Below are positions 26,390 to 38,692 of a DNA stretch of 64,000 nucleotides, piece by piece. Source of the DNA: Lytechinus variegatus. Taxonomy: Eukaryota > Echinodermata > Echinoidea > Temnopleuroida > Toxopneustidae. The notes beneath the pieces are model-generated. The model searched no databases. It was not told the origin of the DNA and saw nothing but the letters and a program-made list of their open reading frames with translations. The position numbers and the translations under genes are program-made. Location of the stretch: NCBI RefSeq assembly GCF_018143015.1, contig NC_054753.1:29283292-29347291 (forward strand). Direction: 5' to 3'. Each line of letters opens with the position of its first letter. Position 1 is the stretch's first letter.

Positions 26390-26880
26390 GAACCCGACTC
26401 CAGACCGATCAAAGGTGATGCGTTATGACCAATGACGTGCCATCGGTCGGTTTGGAGCCGGTTTCGGTTACAGTCACGAAACCGACTCGAGAAAGATCAA
26501 AGCTATAAATGCGTTGTTACAAATGACATACCATCGGTCGGTTGGAGCCGGTTTCGGTTACAGTCAGACCAACGAAACCGACTTCAGACCGATCAAATAT
26601 ATTACATTATTACCAATACATACCATCGGTCGGTTTGGAGTCGGTTTCGGTTGCAGTCAGACCAACAAAACTGACTCGAGACCGATCAAAGCTAATGCGT
26701 TATTACCAATTACATACCACCGGTCGATTTGGATGCGGTTACGGTTACAGTCATACCAACGAAACCGACTCCTGCAGACCGATCAAACATGTAAAAGCTA
26801 AACGTTATCCTGTATAGATTGACTGTTGGTCAGTTTGGAGTCGGTGTTATTGGTGTGACCGACTGTCATGATCTATCGAA
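26390..26880. repeat. ~92-bp tandem repeat, about five copies
   Basis: The marker CCATCGGTCGG (or close variant) recurs at 26440, 26531, 26623 and 26717, with a decayed copy at 26821, so the spacing is 91-94 bp. Each unit holds TCGGTTTGGAGTCGGTTTCGG and its near complement AACGAAACCGACTC...GACCGATC, so each can fold. Open frames here reach 80-95 codons only because of the repeat. Confidence 0.85.
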
Positions 26881-29800
26881 GTTAATCGCGACAGATATTT
26901 ATTTGTTTTCTGGTTATTTGCCGATATGTCTTGTGAGGGACTTTTGATTACTTTTCCCACGAGACTGAAGAGGAAGAAGGCGAATATTTACAGAGATATT
27001 TTAGTCTACATATCATTTGTCATATTTGACAATGTTCCCCGACATCATCTTCTTTTTTTGTCTAACGATGTTTGGTAACAAAACATGAAGCAAGGATCGG
27101 GATAATGGGTCAGTGAACAATATGCCCGTCCATTCCCCCCACCCAAAACAAAAAAAGCAAAGTATGTCACTTTTGTGATTACGCAACGCCATGATATTGT
27201 GATATAATTATCAATAACGACAACGATGAAAATAAATTTTAGTATGACGTTATATTATTGTAAGCCACTTTCGTGAAACCAGAAACATTAATGATTGCAA
27301 CTATTATGACACAAGCATAATAATCAACAAAAAACAGCGAAAGTAATGATCAAATCTCGATTTGATGTTGAAATAATTCAACATCTTTCCAGAGGGCGAC
27401 TTTTCTTCCAACTTCCTAAAGTCGGACTTCTCTTCCATTGGGATAGTTTGGTTTCGATGTACTTATGTCGCGTGGGTTTTTGTTATTTTTCCCGCGATAA
27501 TCCCTTGTCGCGCGCGCGTCTGACCGTCTGACTGGCTCGATCTTACCGGATTGACCTTTGACATCTTCTCAACTGACCTCTCCTCCGAATCACTTCCAGA
27601 TTTTCATGCAACCTTCCCTACATCCAAATAATAAATAGAAAAGTGAACTGTAAGACAACAAGAGAGGGTAAAAGAAAAGTTAGCAGAGAGGGTCGCCGTC
27701 AATCGCCCCATTTCATAAACAAATAACTCACCATTTTGATTCCATTACGGTTGACCGTCATGTCAGTAGTGGATGAAGGAGAATGGCAAAGCGACGAAAG
27801 GGAAATGAGAACTGCAAGAAAGAAAGAGGAGAGGAGATCGAAGGTTAATTGTGTACTTATTCATAAATTGACCACACACACGTGGACGATTGGAGTACAT
27901 CGAACGTATTTACTTTAGTGTTTTCTATGTATTTTATTTTGATTTTTTATTCTATGTTTTATAAGCTGCACGAAAGCACATTAGGACCAAAGAGGTGGGA
28001 CAACATGATTTCGAGCCTGTATCGCAATGGTCGCTAACTTTCATGACCACCGCTTTAGCCTGCGCTTCCTTGCTATACTGGCGCCATGAAATAATAGTGG
28101 CCCTACATTATACTCAAAGGTTTTCGATTGGACGGTAAATAGATTATGAAAATAGATATCTGATTGGATTCTGGTCAGTGTTGTTGAACGAAACGCACAA
28201 CTTATGTGAAATTATCGGGAATGTGTGGAACCCGGGGTGGAACCGTGATTGCCATTTTACAGAGAGCCCTGAAATCACATTCGCTTCCATCTGATCTACT
28301 AATGGTGCCGGTTATGTTTTCCATCCATAATGAGAATAATTTTTATTGTGTTTGTTTTAATGTCTTTTTTGTGCTAACCGGCATGTTAATTATCAAATTA
28401 GCGACATGTTAATTATCAAATTAGCGAATGCTCGTAATCTACCAGGTCCCAAGTCCCTTTTATAGCCTTTTTTGTTTTCCCAAGAATTGATTCTTGGGTG
28501 CGTGGGGTGGGGGTCCCTATAACATATATTTGGAGTACAAGGTGATATCGTCTTATTTTTTTTGGGGGGGGTGCGATGATGAAGAAAGTTGAAAAAAGGT
28601 AACGAATAAACATCGTCGAGTCATGTTCGTTCTGAGTTCTAATTCCAGATCATCTTCAGGATCTAGGTTTTGACAGAACAGAACTTGTTGTATAAACACA
28701 AGGACTTTTTGGTCGTTGGCTTGTGCATCTAAATAATTTGTGGTAATAACGGATTTTTTAATCAAACTTTAAAAAAGAACGTATTGGGCGATAGCTGCCC
28801 CCCACGTTATAAGCTCTTTTTTTTTCCTTTGACTAGAGGCTCGACCAAAGGGCATCTTTATATTTTTTTTATACAGGCCTATCTCAAAAGTGTTTTCTCT
28901 AAATAAAACTGGTGTCAAATCTTGTCCAAATCCTCTCATCCCGAGCCATCAAAGTGCCGCCCTATTCTACGTCTTGTTTACATCAATTTAAAAAGAAAAC
29001 TGTTTCAATCCAAACCGAATTCATTGCGTACATAATTTCGAGTGCCTTCGCGATTTTACGTGTAAACTATAGCCAGATTAGCTCCGTAATCTTCTCTTTA
29101 ATTCCATTCACAAGTTTAATGCTATTTCATGATATTGTTTGTCAAGCCTTGTCATTTCATAGTCTGTAGATTCAAAGAAAAGGTAGATTTTCTTTACTTT
29201 AATCGACAAGAAAGCGTTGGGAATTGTTCTGTATACAAAAGACTTGCCGTCCAATCTGTTCATGTCGCGTGAGCATGGCGAGTGTGTTATTCATTCATGG
29301 CGTGTTTCTTTGAAGTTTTTGAAGTTTTTGGCGGTGGCTTCTGCATAACTGTCTGGAACAAAAAAAAATGGTATCCCATCTTCTTACGTTGGTTTGAGTG
29401 GCGATTAGTCATATTTGACAATTGTCGCCATTGACTCTATCTATAAAATCTCACTTCTCACATAACGATATTCTTACCAATATGATGAATACAATTATAT
29501 GCAATATTTTTCTGTCAGCACGGTACATTGTGCCGATTTTTCGGTCATCGTATGAACGTGGCGATGTAGAAAGTATGGTATCGTACGAATCTGAAGAGAA
29601 AATCGAGGCGAAAAAAATTGGTAATTGGCCTTCTAGTTTGGAAATCAACATCAACAACGTGACTTGACTGTCTCATGATTGTGTACAAATCACATTACAC
29701 CGGGTGCTTTATCTCGCTTCGGAAATGATAATGAATTTAAATAAATTGAAATAGGGAAACTTTCAAAGCAATTAAAGGCTGTTAGATATTTATTAAAACA

Positions 29801-29894
29801 TACAATATAAAATACTATATAATAAATCAATAATCATACCAAAATGACAAAAGAATAATTATGTTTAGTGAACTATAAATTATATTTAGTAAAA
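26881..29894. other. Intergenic, nothing recognised
   Basis: Apart from the 23-bp duplication at 28382, no structure is seen. Open frames of 60-85 codons lack domains. Confidence 0.55.
28382..28427 (+). repeat. Perfect 23-bp tandem duplication
   Basis: Two identical units, CATGTTAATTATCAAATTAG plus CGA, at 28382-28404 and 28405-28427. Confidence 0.95.
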
Positions 29895-29940
29895 CCAGGG
29901 ACCCTCTCACGTCCCTGGTAAAACAAACTCTAAAGAGATT

Positions 29941-30019
29941 ATGCCTATCATGCCTATGGGCATATAATGGCTATACAATAATTGTATAGCCATTATATGC
30001 CCATAGGCATGATAGGCAT
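29941..30019. repeat. 79-bp near-perfect palindrome (39-bp arms)
   Basis: 29941-29979 and 29981-30019 are exact reverse complements around a single central A. Each arm contains ATGCCTATCATGCCTATGGG. A smaller hairpin (CCAGGGAC...GTCCCTGG) lies just before, at 29895-29918. Confidence 0.95.
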
Positions 30020-30270
30020 TACAGTAAAGATTGTCATGTTTGGGAGAACAACATTTCAACAACCGCATTTCGACCGAATCGAACAACAACAATAAGCAAA
30101 AGAAAAATTTGAAAGAAAAAGGGGGAGATTTTCTCGAAACTACATACTTGGAGATGTGCTTGTCCACCTTAAATCACCCATGATAAATGATTGAATAGAA
30201 AATCATGCATTAAATGGTAAAATTTTGCAAAATTTTGGCAAAGTTATTTTCGTATTCACAGGGGAGGACG

Positions 30271-30431
30271 GTAAATGGACTAAATGGCTATTGGACGAAC
30301 TGGTTATTAGACGGAACGGCATTAGACTAACTGAAAGTAGACTATATGGATATTGGGCGAACTGATGGTAGACCAAATGATAGTAGACGAGTTGGCAATT
30401 GGACGAATTGGCATTACACGAATTGACAATA
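30271..30431 (+). repeat. Degenerate 15-16-bp minisatellite
   Basis: About ten units close to TRGACGAACTGGCATT (for example TTGGACGAACTGG at 30291 and TTGGACGAATTGGCATT at 30399). No coding role is seen. Confidence 0.75.
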
Positions 30432-32434
30432 AGCTACAGTCGTTGAAAAATAAGAATGAAAGTGATTGGTTAACATTGGTTTGACTTTTAAAAAATCTGA
30501 GCTAGAAGGTCACACTTGTCACTAGTGTCTGTGATATGTTACAAAAATGAAGCCCAGAAAAAAATGTGTTCGGAAATAATTATTTAGTGCTTCAAAAATT
30601 GAAATATAAAATGACCGGAAACACCATCTTAATTTCATCCCATACACGTATGTGTACTATTTAGGCGTCTATAAGACGCCTACTAGTATTTACAAAATCG
30701 GGGTTTGCCTTGTAGTTTTAGGTTTCATTCTCAATAATGGTTGTTTTCATGGTTTATTAGTTATAATACATGCACTTGTACACATGTTTCATCTTGGTTT
30801 GAGAATTTTTAAATCGGCTGCTCACAAACTTAAACAATACCTTTAATGGAAAATTTGATGAAAAAATTGAATAAGAAAATAGCAATAGAGGTGTATCAGC
30901 AATTATAGACATGCTGACTATGGGTTGAGAAAATTGATTTATGCGCTAAAAATAAAAGGCTTGGCCTTGTTTCTTGATTCAATTTCTGGCATATGCGTGA
31001 AAGAAAAGAAAAACACAAAAAGGTGTTTATTCTGGATCAGGTCCCCTTTTAACACGGATTATGAACGTATGTTTTTACATCAGTGCAAATCTGTCCTTCC
31101 GCCCTTCTTCATCAGATGACCAGCTGAAATATAAAATAAAAATAGCCATACGAAGAAGAAAGATCATCTTAAAGGTGTGATATGCTTCATAAGTAACTTA
31201 TTAACGAACAATGTTATGCAAAGTTACTATTTACTAGAACAATCAGTCAAGAAGAAATTATAAAAATAACCACAGTTAACTTACGAAATATCTATCTAAG
31301 TAAATCAAATTATCAGTTTGTCAATCTGAAATCATTCAATTTCCATTCGTGCAAAGTCTTAATAACTAACTCTTTAATCTCCATGTTTACACAAAGGAAA
31401 TTTTTTTTATTTTTTATTCGACCTGTATGCTGGAATTAGTTACCGAAATATATGGAAATATATATTTCTGTGACCCTCGTGTTATCAATAAAAAAGATAA
31501 ACCTCGAAGAAAAAAAAAACTATGAAACAGGTGACTTTACCTTTAAAGCAGTTGTTGCACCTGTGTTCCGACAACTTTTTTGCATTTTCTTTTTTTAAAT
31601 TAAAAAATCTATAGAACCTGCTCTACTTTAGTAAAGACAAATATTCGTGTGAGTACGCACGTGCTAGAAAGATGAAGGAACATGTTAGAGATGGGAGGAG
31701 GAAAGTAAAGAGAAATACCGAACCTCAAAGCCTACTGACAAACATTGGCATACGGGAGAATAACTAAAGCAAAATTGGGCCAAAAGTTAGGACAATGTTA
31801 TCACAGGTTTGTGTCACATTGGTGCGAAGTTTGTTCTTCGAAAAAGCGATTGAAAGTGGGATGCATGCCGGGATAGGTAGGAAAGGTTAGTCTTTCTTAC
31901 AAGACTTTGGAACCTGGGGACAAAATAAAGTTCGTTTGTGTATTATGTCGAATTGCTTTCTTGTTTTAGATTCTACTCTTTCATATAAAAAATATCATAA
32001 ATACTATGACAAAACCCCAATTTCGTCCTTCATACAAATCATAATCGAACAAAAGTATTAGTGGAATTCTAAATCAAAAGTTTTGATTTAAATAGAATAG
32101 TGAAATGTGATAACGGAATATTACGTATATAGGCCTATTATTTTATGAGATACTAATCCCCTGACATTAATTAATTACGTAAATAATGTCTTTACGTACA
32201 GTATTGTGGTCAATGAATATGATGTATTTAATTATAGGTAAGGCATGATCCTTATTACCAGGTCCCTCGGAGAGGACCTTAAGCCGTTGGTCCCCTGGTT
32301 GCTTGCTCACAGGCATTCGTGCTTGCTTAGCAGTCAGGTAAAGAACCTCGGTATGAACCTCGGTATAATAACCTCGGTATTATGATTTCGTTTGGGCAAC
32401 ATGAGAAGAAAAAAAGTTTTCAAGAAAAGATTGT
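30432..32434. other. Intergenic upstream of tRNA-Glu
   Basis: AT-rich unique sequence. Repeated GAACCTCGGTAT at 32344-32385 is a short local duplication. Confidence 0.5.
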
Positions 32435-32506
32435 CTCCCGTGCCGGGAATCGAACCCGGGCCGCGTGGGTGAAAACCACGAATCCTAACCACTAGACCAC
32501 ATGGGA
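32435..32506 (-). tRNA. tRNA-Glu(TTC)
   Basis: The 72-nt minus-strand sequence has all tRNA-Glu features: GTGGTCTAGTGGTTAGGATTC (A box and D arm), anticodon stem CGTGG/CCACG around loop TTTTCAC (anticodon TTC), and T arm CCGGGTTCGATTCCCGG with a B box. Acceptor TCCCATG pairs with CACGGGA except for one A-C mismatch at 5:68. TTTT on the transcribed side follows within 10 nt (plus-strand AAAA at 32425), with a longer run at 32408-32415, as expected for Pol III termination. No CCA is encoded, as normal in eukaryotes. It could be a slightly damaged copy, but the rest is intact. Confidence 0.85.
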
Positions 32507-34379
32507 ATAACACGTACCTTTCGGTTGGAAATACTGTGTCAATTGTATTATGACATGTAGTATGTTGTTCAGACGATGCAGACAGACATTATTCTATTCA
32601 TTTTACACTAAGAAGCGCCTTCTCATTTACGCGCTTAAAATAATGAGAAAAAATGCATCGCGGTAAGGAACGGTCCGTGAACTCAAAATCCCGAATGTTC
32701 CACATTCAGACACTGCGTTGCCCCTTGTTGAATTTCATTATTCACGAATGAATGCCGGGAAGAAAATATTCGAAAATTATTTCTTATCTCCTCTTACTCA
32801 GAAAATGCATCAATTTTCCACCGAGCCTCATTGCCTCAAGTCATCGTTGGTCAATCACAATTATGCCTTTTCCGACATATGAATTATGTCTGCGCGGGCA
32901 AGACCATTTTTTAATCAAGATTTCTCCATACAACTTGACACTAAACTGTTAGGTTTAAACTTCGCTTAAGCCCAAAACAATCAGGAAACAAAGACTGTCA
33001 GATCGAGGTAACCAACCCTTCGGATTACTATTCATCTCTCACACCTATCTCTTTGGCGAGTAAACTGATTAGGCTGGGTATACATGTCTTGAGGACAATG
33101 CAGAGCCGAAGACAATACTCCCAAAGACCGCACACTTCTTTCACGCACCGGCTGAAGGGTGACGAAGATGGGAGTTTTTAGGTTTATTGGAGAAGGGGTT
33201 ATTAGAATCATCCATCCATGCGGGGTAATAGATTCATCTTTTGAAGAAGATGAGCGGCGAAACTTCAAAGGGAAGGTCAGATTTTGGTAGACGGGTGAAG
33301 TTCCAGGTTGAAGTGCTTCCAGGTGCGGGGTGGACTTGCAGGAGACAACATTTACAAGACTAGCAGAATGCAAGTGTACAAACCGAAGAGAAACTACTCT
33401 TGACAAAGTAGGGGTATGCGAAAGTTAATGAAATGTGTAATCGTGGCATGTCGAGTGCGACAACTCGACCAGCAGGTGTGATTAGCAAATATTTGAGTAA
33501 AAGGTGATTTTGTAATCACTTTTTTAAACATTATCATGATAGTTGTACAAACACAAGGTGGGTTCAGGCGGGAATGGTGGGGGGGGGGGAGATGAGAGAC
33601 TGCAATAACGAGAACAAGGGAAGAATAGCGAGATTTTTCGGGGGGGGGGGGCTGTTGATGATGTGAAAGGACTAGGTTTGGAAGGAGTATTGCAGAGAAA
33701 AAAATGGAAGTAGTTGTGACCAGCGCTCCTTAAAATGTAGAAGTAAAGGGGGCAGTTTACGCTGGCTGTGCTATATATGCCTATGATCATGGAGATGCGC
33801 TTCGCGCTCCGCACTCTCGCAAATTAATACTGCAGTTATTAGCAAAGAACAAATAATATACATGTAAGGGCATGTCAAATCATAAAAAAAACACTCTTGG
33901 TCATTCTCGTCCTCATCCTGTAGAAGAAGTTGTCCCCGTCTTTTATAAATAGCGCACCAAATTGTCGAATTCCTAGTTTAGAATGCAAAAAAATATCTTC
34001 GGGAAAAGCTCGAACATCAAGCTCAATCAGTCAATCACATTATCACTGAATAATAGGGGCACAACAATCAATAATAATTTCATGACTTATAGAGGGAGTA
34101 TAGAGACAATCGGGATTTTCTCGGCTTGCTTTCTCCATTCGTCTTTCTCTAATATGGCCAGGATTTAAAGAAACACATCATTTGAGGGCGGGGGAAGGGG
34201 GGTGTAATCAATATTTTTTTTTACAGCATATCGTTATCCAAATGGGGCATGTACCTGTATGTGACTCTAATGGGTCACACTGCAAAATAAGAAAGAAAGT
34301 TTGGGTTTTGGCCACTCTTAGCAGAAATGACGATGAAACGGGAAATGATGGAGAAGGTTTTGGGGTGGTTGGGGTTGTC
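32507..34379. other. Intergenic, nothing recognised
   Basis: A 124-codon minus-strand open frame (33032-33406) has no domain, signal or splice context I recognise. Poly-G runs lie at 33580 and 33641. Confidence 0.5.
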
Positions 34380-34405
34380 GGGTTTGAGGGCGGGTCGGGC
34401 GGGGG
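34380..34405 (+). other. G-quadruplex motif
   Basis: Five runs of three to five G separated by 5, 1, 2 and 1 bases (GGG-N5-GGG-C-GGG-TC-GGG-C-GGGGG), inside a GGGG-rich block from 34359. It meets the G3N1-7 folding rule. Confidence 0.7.
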
Positions 34406-34769
34406 TCAGAGGAGAAAGTTCGGAGCCAACCACAGTGCCCGGGGTCGGCGTGGGAGCGTGAGAAAGCGAAGAGGCGCTGGAAAATGAGAGTTCGAAGCGA
34501 CATATAGCGTCATCAATTACGATCATTAGCAAGCCCCCCGGGATGCCCTACGAAATGTGACATAAAATATTGCTTTTTTTTCTTCGCCCCGACGATCGTC
34601 GAAGGTAACTTGTCGGTTCGCACAGCTCTCGAGAGGCTTTTAGAGGTCTCTGATTGGGTACGTTCACATTTATTAGCGTGATATAAATAAATATAAATGT
34701 GATGTTATAACAACTTGTTCGAGGAGCCTTGTATACGGAAATGGGGATGTGGTGACATTCATATAGTTG

Positions 34770-35084
34770 CATGGGCGGAAATCTCTCCCCAAAGGTAGGG
34801 GGACCGGGGGCGAAAATTTTGTCAAGCCAAAAAAAAAATTAAGCTTATCACCCAAATGTAAGGTCATTTTGTAAAAATAAAAAGGTTATCACTTTCAAAA
34901 GGGAGGGGGCACACTTGGGAAAAATAGTTTTTTGTTTCTAATCATTTTTTTTTATTATGGCTCTTTAAGCTGGGGGACGCGAGCCGTTTTTTATTACATC
35001 ATAAGAAACACATTTGATATTGTGCCCCCCCTTTACAAATGGTAGGTGGGACGCGTCCCCCTGCCCCCGGGATTTCCGCCCATG
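34770..35084. mobile_element. hAT-like MITE with 8-bp duplication
   Basis: Terminal inverted repeats CATGGGCGGAAATC (34770-34783) and GATTTCCGCCCATG (35071-35084) are flanked on both sides by TATAGTTG (34762-34769, 35085-35092). An 8-bp target duplication is the mark of hAT-type elements. 315 bp, non-coding, G-rich near the left end and C-rich near the right end. Confidence 0.75.
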
Positions 35085-35092
35085 TATAGTTG

Positions 35093-36869
35093 GCGCGGTT
35101 ACTGGGGACTGGGCACCTACCTCCCCCCCCCCCCCCCTCCACATCGATGGGAAAGAGAAATATTGTATAATACAGTGAAGAAATGAAGATAACCAGGGCT
35201 CAGTAACACGAAGTTTGGCGATTATTCGCTACATGACCTATCAAGACCTTCGTTGTATACGTATTTTGCTCAGAATACTGACTGGGATCCAATCAGAACC
35301 GTTCTTTCAAATTAACGATTAATCGCAAATCTTTGCGTTACGGAGCCCTGATCGTAATTGGAGATCAGTCTACATATACTAGTCTCACTACATGAAACAT
35401 ATATGCGTACGTTCTCGCACTTTTTAATATCTTACATGTCTCAAGAAAAAAGGGCTGGGCCGAAAACCGAAATGTTTCGACACATCAACGATATTTCTTC
35501 TTGAGGTGGATCGGTTTCCAAAGTCGGTTAACTTACCATGAAAAAAACATAATCGGGATTTTAATCTTATTTCACGCTTATAAAACAAAAGTGGGGGCTC
35601 GTGCACCCCAGCCCCAAGCTATATACACGGCCCCTCTGTGACATGTGCATGGTAAAAAAAAATAATGCAGGGCGTCCATGCCCATCCCACGCTATAGCTA
35701 CGAATATTTTAATTTCATATCAGCCCATACAAATAAAATAAATAATGAAGAATGGCAATAGTAATATTTAAAAAAAATAAATCAGGGTGTTAAATATATA
35801 TTATCTGCCTCCTCCATTTCCATCCTGTTATGTAATAATCTTGAATATAATCTTTGTACAGGGATACTTGAAATATGTTTTGTTATTATTTTGTAGGTCA
35901 ATATACGTACAACACAAACTGTAATTGTTGAAAATGGAAAGAAACGAAATGAAATGAAATGTTTTATTCATTTTCCCTGAAAACGCAAGTTTTGTTTTGT
36001 TTTGTCGTAGAAGTGTTGCCTGAATAATGTTTGAGTAATCACAGGAAAAAAATGCAGTAGAAAATTAGAGATCTGTTCACAATTGTTTTTCAAAATTTTT
36101 GAAAGGTAAAACAAAATGTATCACAGACACACAGCAATCGTATTCTCAAGATAAATTTTCTTATTGACAATTTTGTTCGGAGCCACGAACCAACACGGAA
36201 TTGGAAATCGGTTCGGTATCATTCCACTGATACACTTTGAGAAGAAACAAAATATCAATAAAACATAAAAATCATGTTCTTTTAAATGGTAACCAATTAG
36301 TTATACACCTGAGCTGAGCCACGGGTGACTGACTCGGTCAGGTATACGCCTGCATTACCGCTATGAATCAGTCTATAACGACATAACAGTGCCACAATTT
36401 ACGACCAATTGAATCTTCATTTAGCAACGAAATTGTACACAATATAACCATTATCGTATATCATTCATCAGACAGTGTGCGACTTCAAAATATGCCGTTT
36501 TATCATGAAGAACTTGGATCCGATACAAAAATAAGTGAATATGATAAAGAAGTGAGCCACGATTTTATTCGAAACAATGATAAGGCACCTGCAATCATGG
36601 TTAGTCTGCAGGCAAAGACCCTGATTGAAACTTTGATCAACAAGTGTGTCTCCACGCAAAGACTAGCCACGTATAACACAGAACACAAGGCATGAGTAGG
36701 CTGCACATTCAGACCCTTGACTCGAGTGAAGGGTTTGCACAACAGACTAAATCATGGTAATGCGTTTGAAAATTCTAAGAAAAGAAATGCCAGTATTTTT
36801 CAGGGGAGTACATTGTAGAGTGTAGACGTAGCCTAAATCGTACTATTCGAAAAGAAATCATTTTAAGAA
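35093..36869. other. Intergenic, nothing recognised
   Basis: Poly-C run at 35123-35138; otherwise AT-rich unique DNA. Confidence 0.55.
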
Positions 36870-37175
36870 ATGCATTTTTCTCAGAAAACTGATTTTACTT
36901 GTGCATTCAAAAGATCACCAGACTAGTCATTTCATTACCCATTTCTCAAAAAAATAATAATTTAGTTCTCATTAACCATTGAAAATTGATAATTTATTGA
37001 AATTTTATTGCATGACGTATGGGGCTGCTACTCGCATATGACGTCACAAATTCAATTTAGAACTCTTAATAAGAGTTCTAAATTGAATTTGTGACGTCAT
37101 ATGCGAGTAGCAGCCCCATATAATATATTTTTTGATGGAGTTTGGTCAAACCTTCATCAATAATTGTGTTGTCAT
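36870..37175. mobile_element. Degenerate, rearranged copy of the TTAA MITE
   Basis: Segments around the hairpin at 37018-37120 match the element at 39604-40100: TTTCTCAGAAAA (36890), GTGACGTCATATGCGAG and the GGTCAAACCTTCATCAATAA block (37143). The 18-bp ends are missing. Confidence 0.5.
37018..37120. repeat. Perfect 50-bp-stem hairpin, 3-nt loop
   Basis: 37018-37067 and 37071-37120 are exact reverse complements, separated by AAT. The arm begins TATGGGGCTGCTACTCGCAT and includes TGACGTCA. Its sequence comes from the interior of the TTAA MITE family. Confidence 0.95.
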
Positions 37176-38015
37176 TATTAAGTTTTGCTTTTATTGAAAC
37201 ATTGTCATTGAAAACAGGTAATGTTGCGAAAGCATATCTATGATTTAAGATGGATTTTAAGCGTTCTCTCTAATGTTGACACTTCGAATGAGAATACATG
37301 TAACCATGGCAACATATTTCGAATTGTGAACGATGAGGGCGGATGAGCGAGTCCGCTCTCCAAACAAAAGTAAAATAGCGCCATCTGTCAGATAAACCCC
37401 GTAGAAGGAGAAAAGTAATTTTGTTTTCGGTACAACAACAAAAATATCGTCTTTGCTCCTGGTTACGACTGTAAACTAGGAAGAGTGAAATACAGAGGGA
37501 ATTGGGTAGAGAGAGGGGGGGGGGAGAGTGAGATAGAGTGTCTGTGAGGGGATGGATGAGTGGATGTGCCATGAGGATGAATCTGGGAGTTTGTAAACCC
37601 GGATAAATACAGAATAGTGATGGCGTGTCTCGTGCCATTTACACCAGCACAATAAAAAATGATATCACACTTCATATATCCAAGATTAGTTCTTCAACGT
37701 ATTAGATGTTGTTTATGTTGTTATTCGGGAGTGTACAAGAGCTCTAGTATCTGATTTTGAAAAGTTATCTCGATATCGAAACCGTGATATATCCACTCGG
37801 AACGCATCATGATCCCAGGTCTGCTTTTATTTCCCAGGGGCCAACATCGAACTTGGATGTCACGTGACAATACATCCGGGGTGCTATGATTCTGGGCAGA
37901 CAAAGGAACGGGGGTAAAAAAAAGATACGTGTGCCAAAATATCGCATGCTTCCAATGTTTTATAAAAAAAAACTTATACAACCAGTTACTTGCGTGTTCG
38001 ATGTTGTTGCTGGTG
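37176..38015. other. Intergenic, nothing recognised
   Basis: A 122-codon minus-strand frame (37270-37638) crosses a GAGAG-rich stretch and has no domain. Confidence 0.5.
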
Positions 38016-38164
38016 CAGGGGCCGTGGAACGGTTTTCAAAGTGGGGGTTTACAATGCAAAACATCACAATCATGATAATTTTTACGTGTTTGTACACTGT
38101 GTTGGAAAAAAGTGGGGGCTGAAGCCCCCCGCCTCCATCCCCCCCCCCGCTTCCACAGCCCCTG
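38016..38164. mobile_element. Short MITE with CAGGGGC ends
   Basis: The ends CAGGGGCCGTGGAA and TTCCACAGCCCCTG match at 13 of 14 positions as inverted repeats. TGGTG directly flanks both sides. 149 bp, non-coding, with an inner GGGGGCTGAAGCCCCC palindrome. The flanking match is only 5 bp, so the superfamily is uncertain. Confidence 0.55.
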
Positions 38165-38403
38165 TGGTGCTTTGTTGTTGTTATTATCACTATTATTATT
38201 ATTATTTATTTTACCAAATCATGATACAACCATAAATGACATTTATACATGGTAAAATACAGAAGAAGCAGTGCTGCATGATAGTCAGGGATGATAAAAG
38301 CACAATAAATAGTTGTTGCTCGGAAGCATTGTCACCCCCACATGTAGTACTGCGTACAAATATCAACTTAGAAAAATTAAACTAATGTAGTTCAATGGAG
38401 CGT

Positions 38404-38692
38404 TGAGCGTTGTGGCCCAGTGGATAAGTCTTCTGACTTTGAAACAGAGGGTCGTGGGTTCGAATCCAGGCCATGGTGTAGTTTCCTTCAGTAAGAAATT
38501 TATCCACATTGTGCTGCACTCGACCCAGGTGAGGTGAATGGGTACCCGGCAGAATTAATTCCTTGAATTCATGAGCACTGAAAGGCAGCTCGAGCTAAAG
38601 CCAGGGTAATAGTGATAATAACAACACGCCTCGTAATAGAATATTTCTAGATAGATGGCGCTATATAAATGCCTATTATTATTATCATTATT
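38404..38692 (+). mobile_element. tRNA-headed SINE, copy 1
   Basis: The head has TGGCCCAGTGGATAAG (A-box region), a Gln-like loop CTTTGAA and GGGTTCGAATCC (B box). A conserved body (CTGCACTCGACCCAGGTGAGG) follows, then the tail GATGGCGCTATATAAATG with TATTATTATT. A second copy at 54271-54556 on the minus strand matches along its whole length. It is typical of echinoderm tRNA-derived SINEs; no flanking duplication was found. Confidence 0.85.

Noticed and set aside
26432..26817. Repeat-containing open frames of 80-95 codons
   Set aside because: The repeat is explained by the ~92-bp DNA tandem array; the period is not a multiple of three.
33032..33406. 124-codon minus-strand open frame
   Set aside because: No domain, no splice or promoter context; length is within chance for 64 kb.
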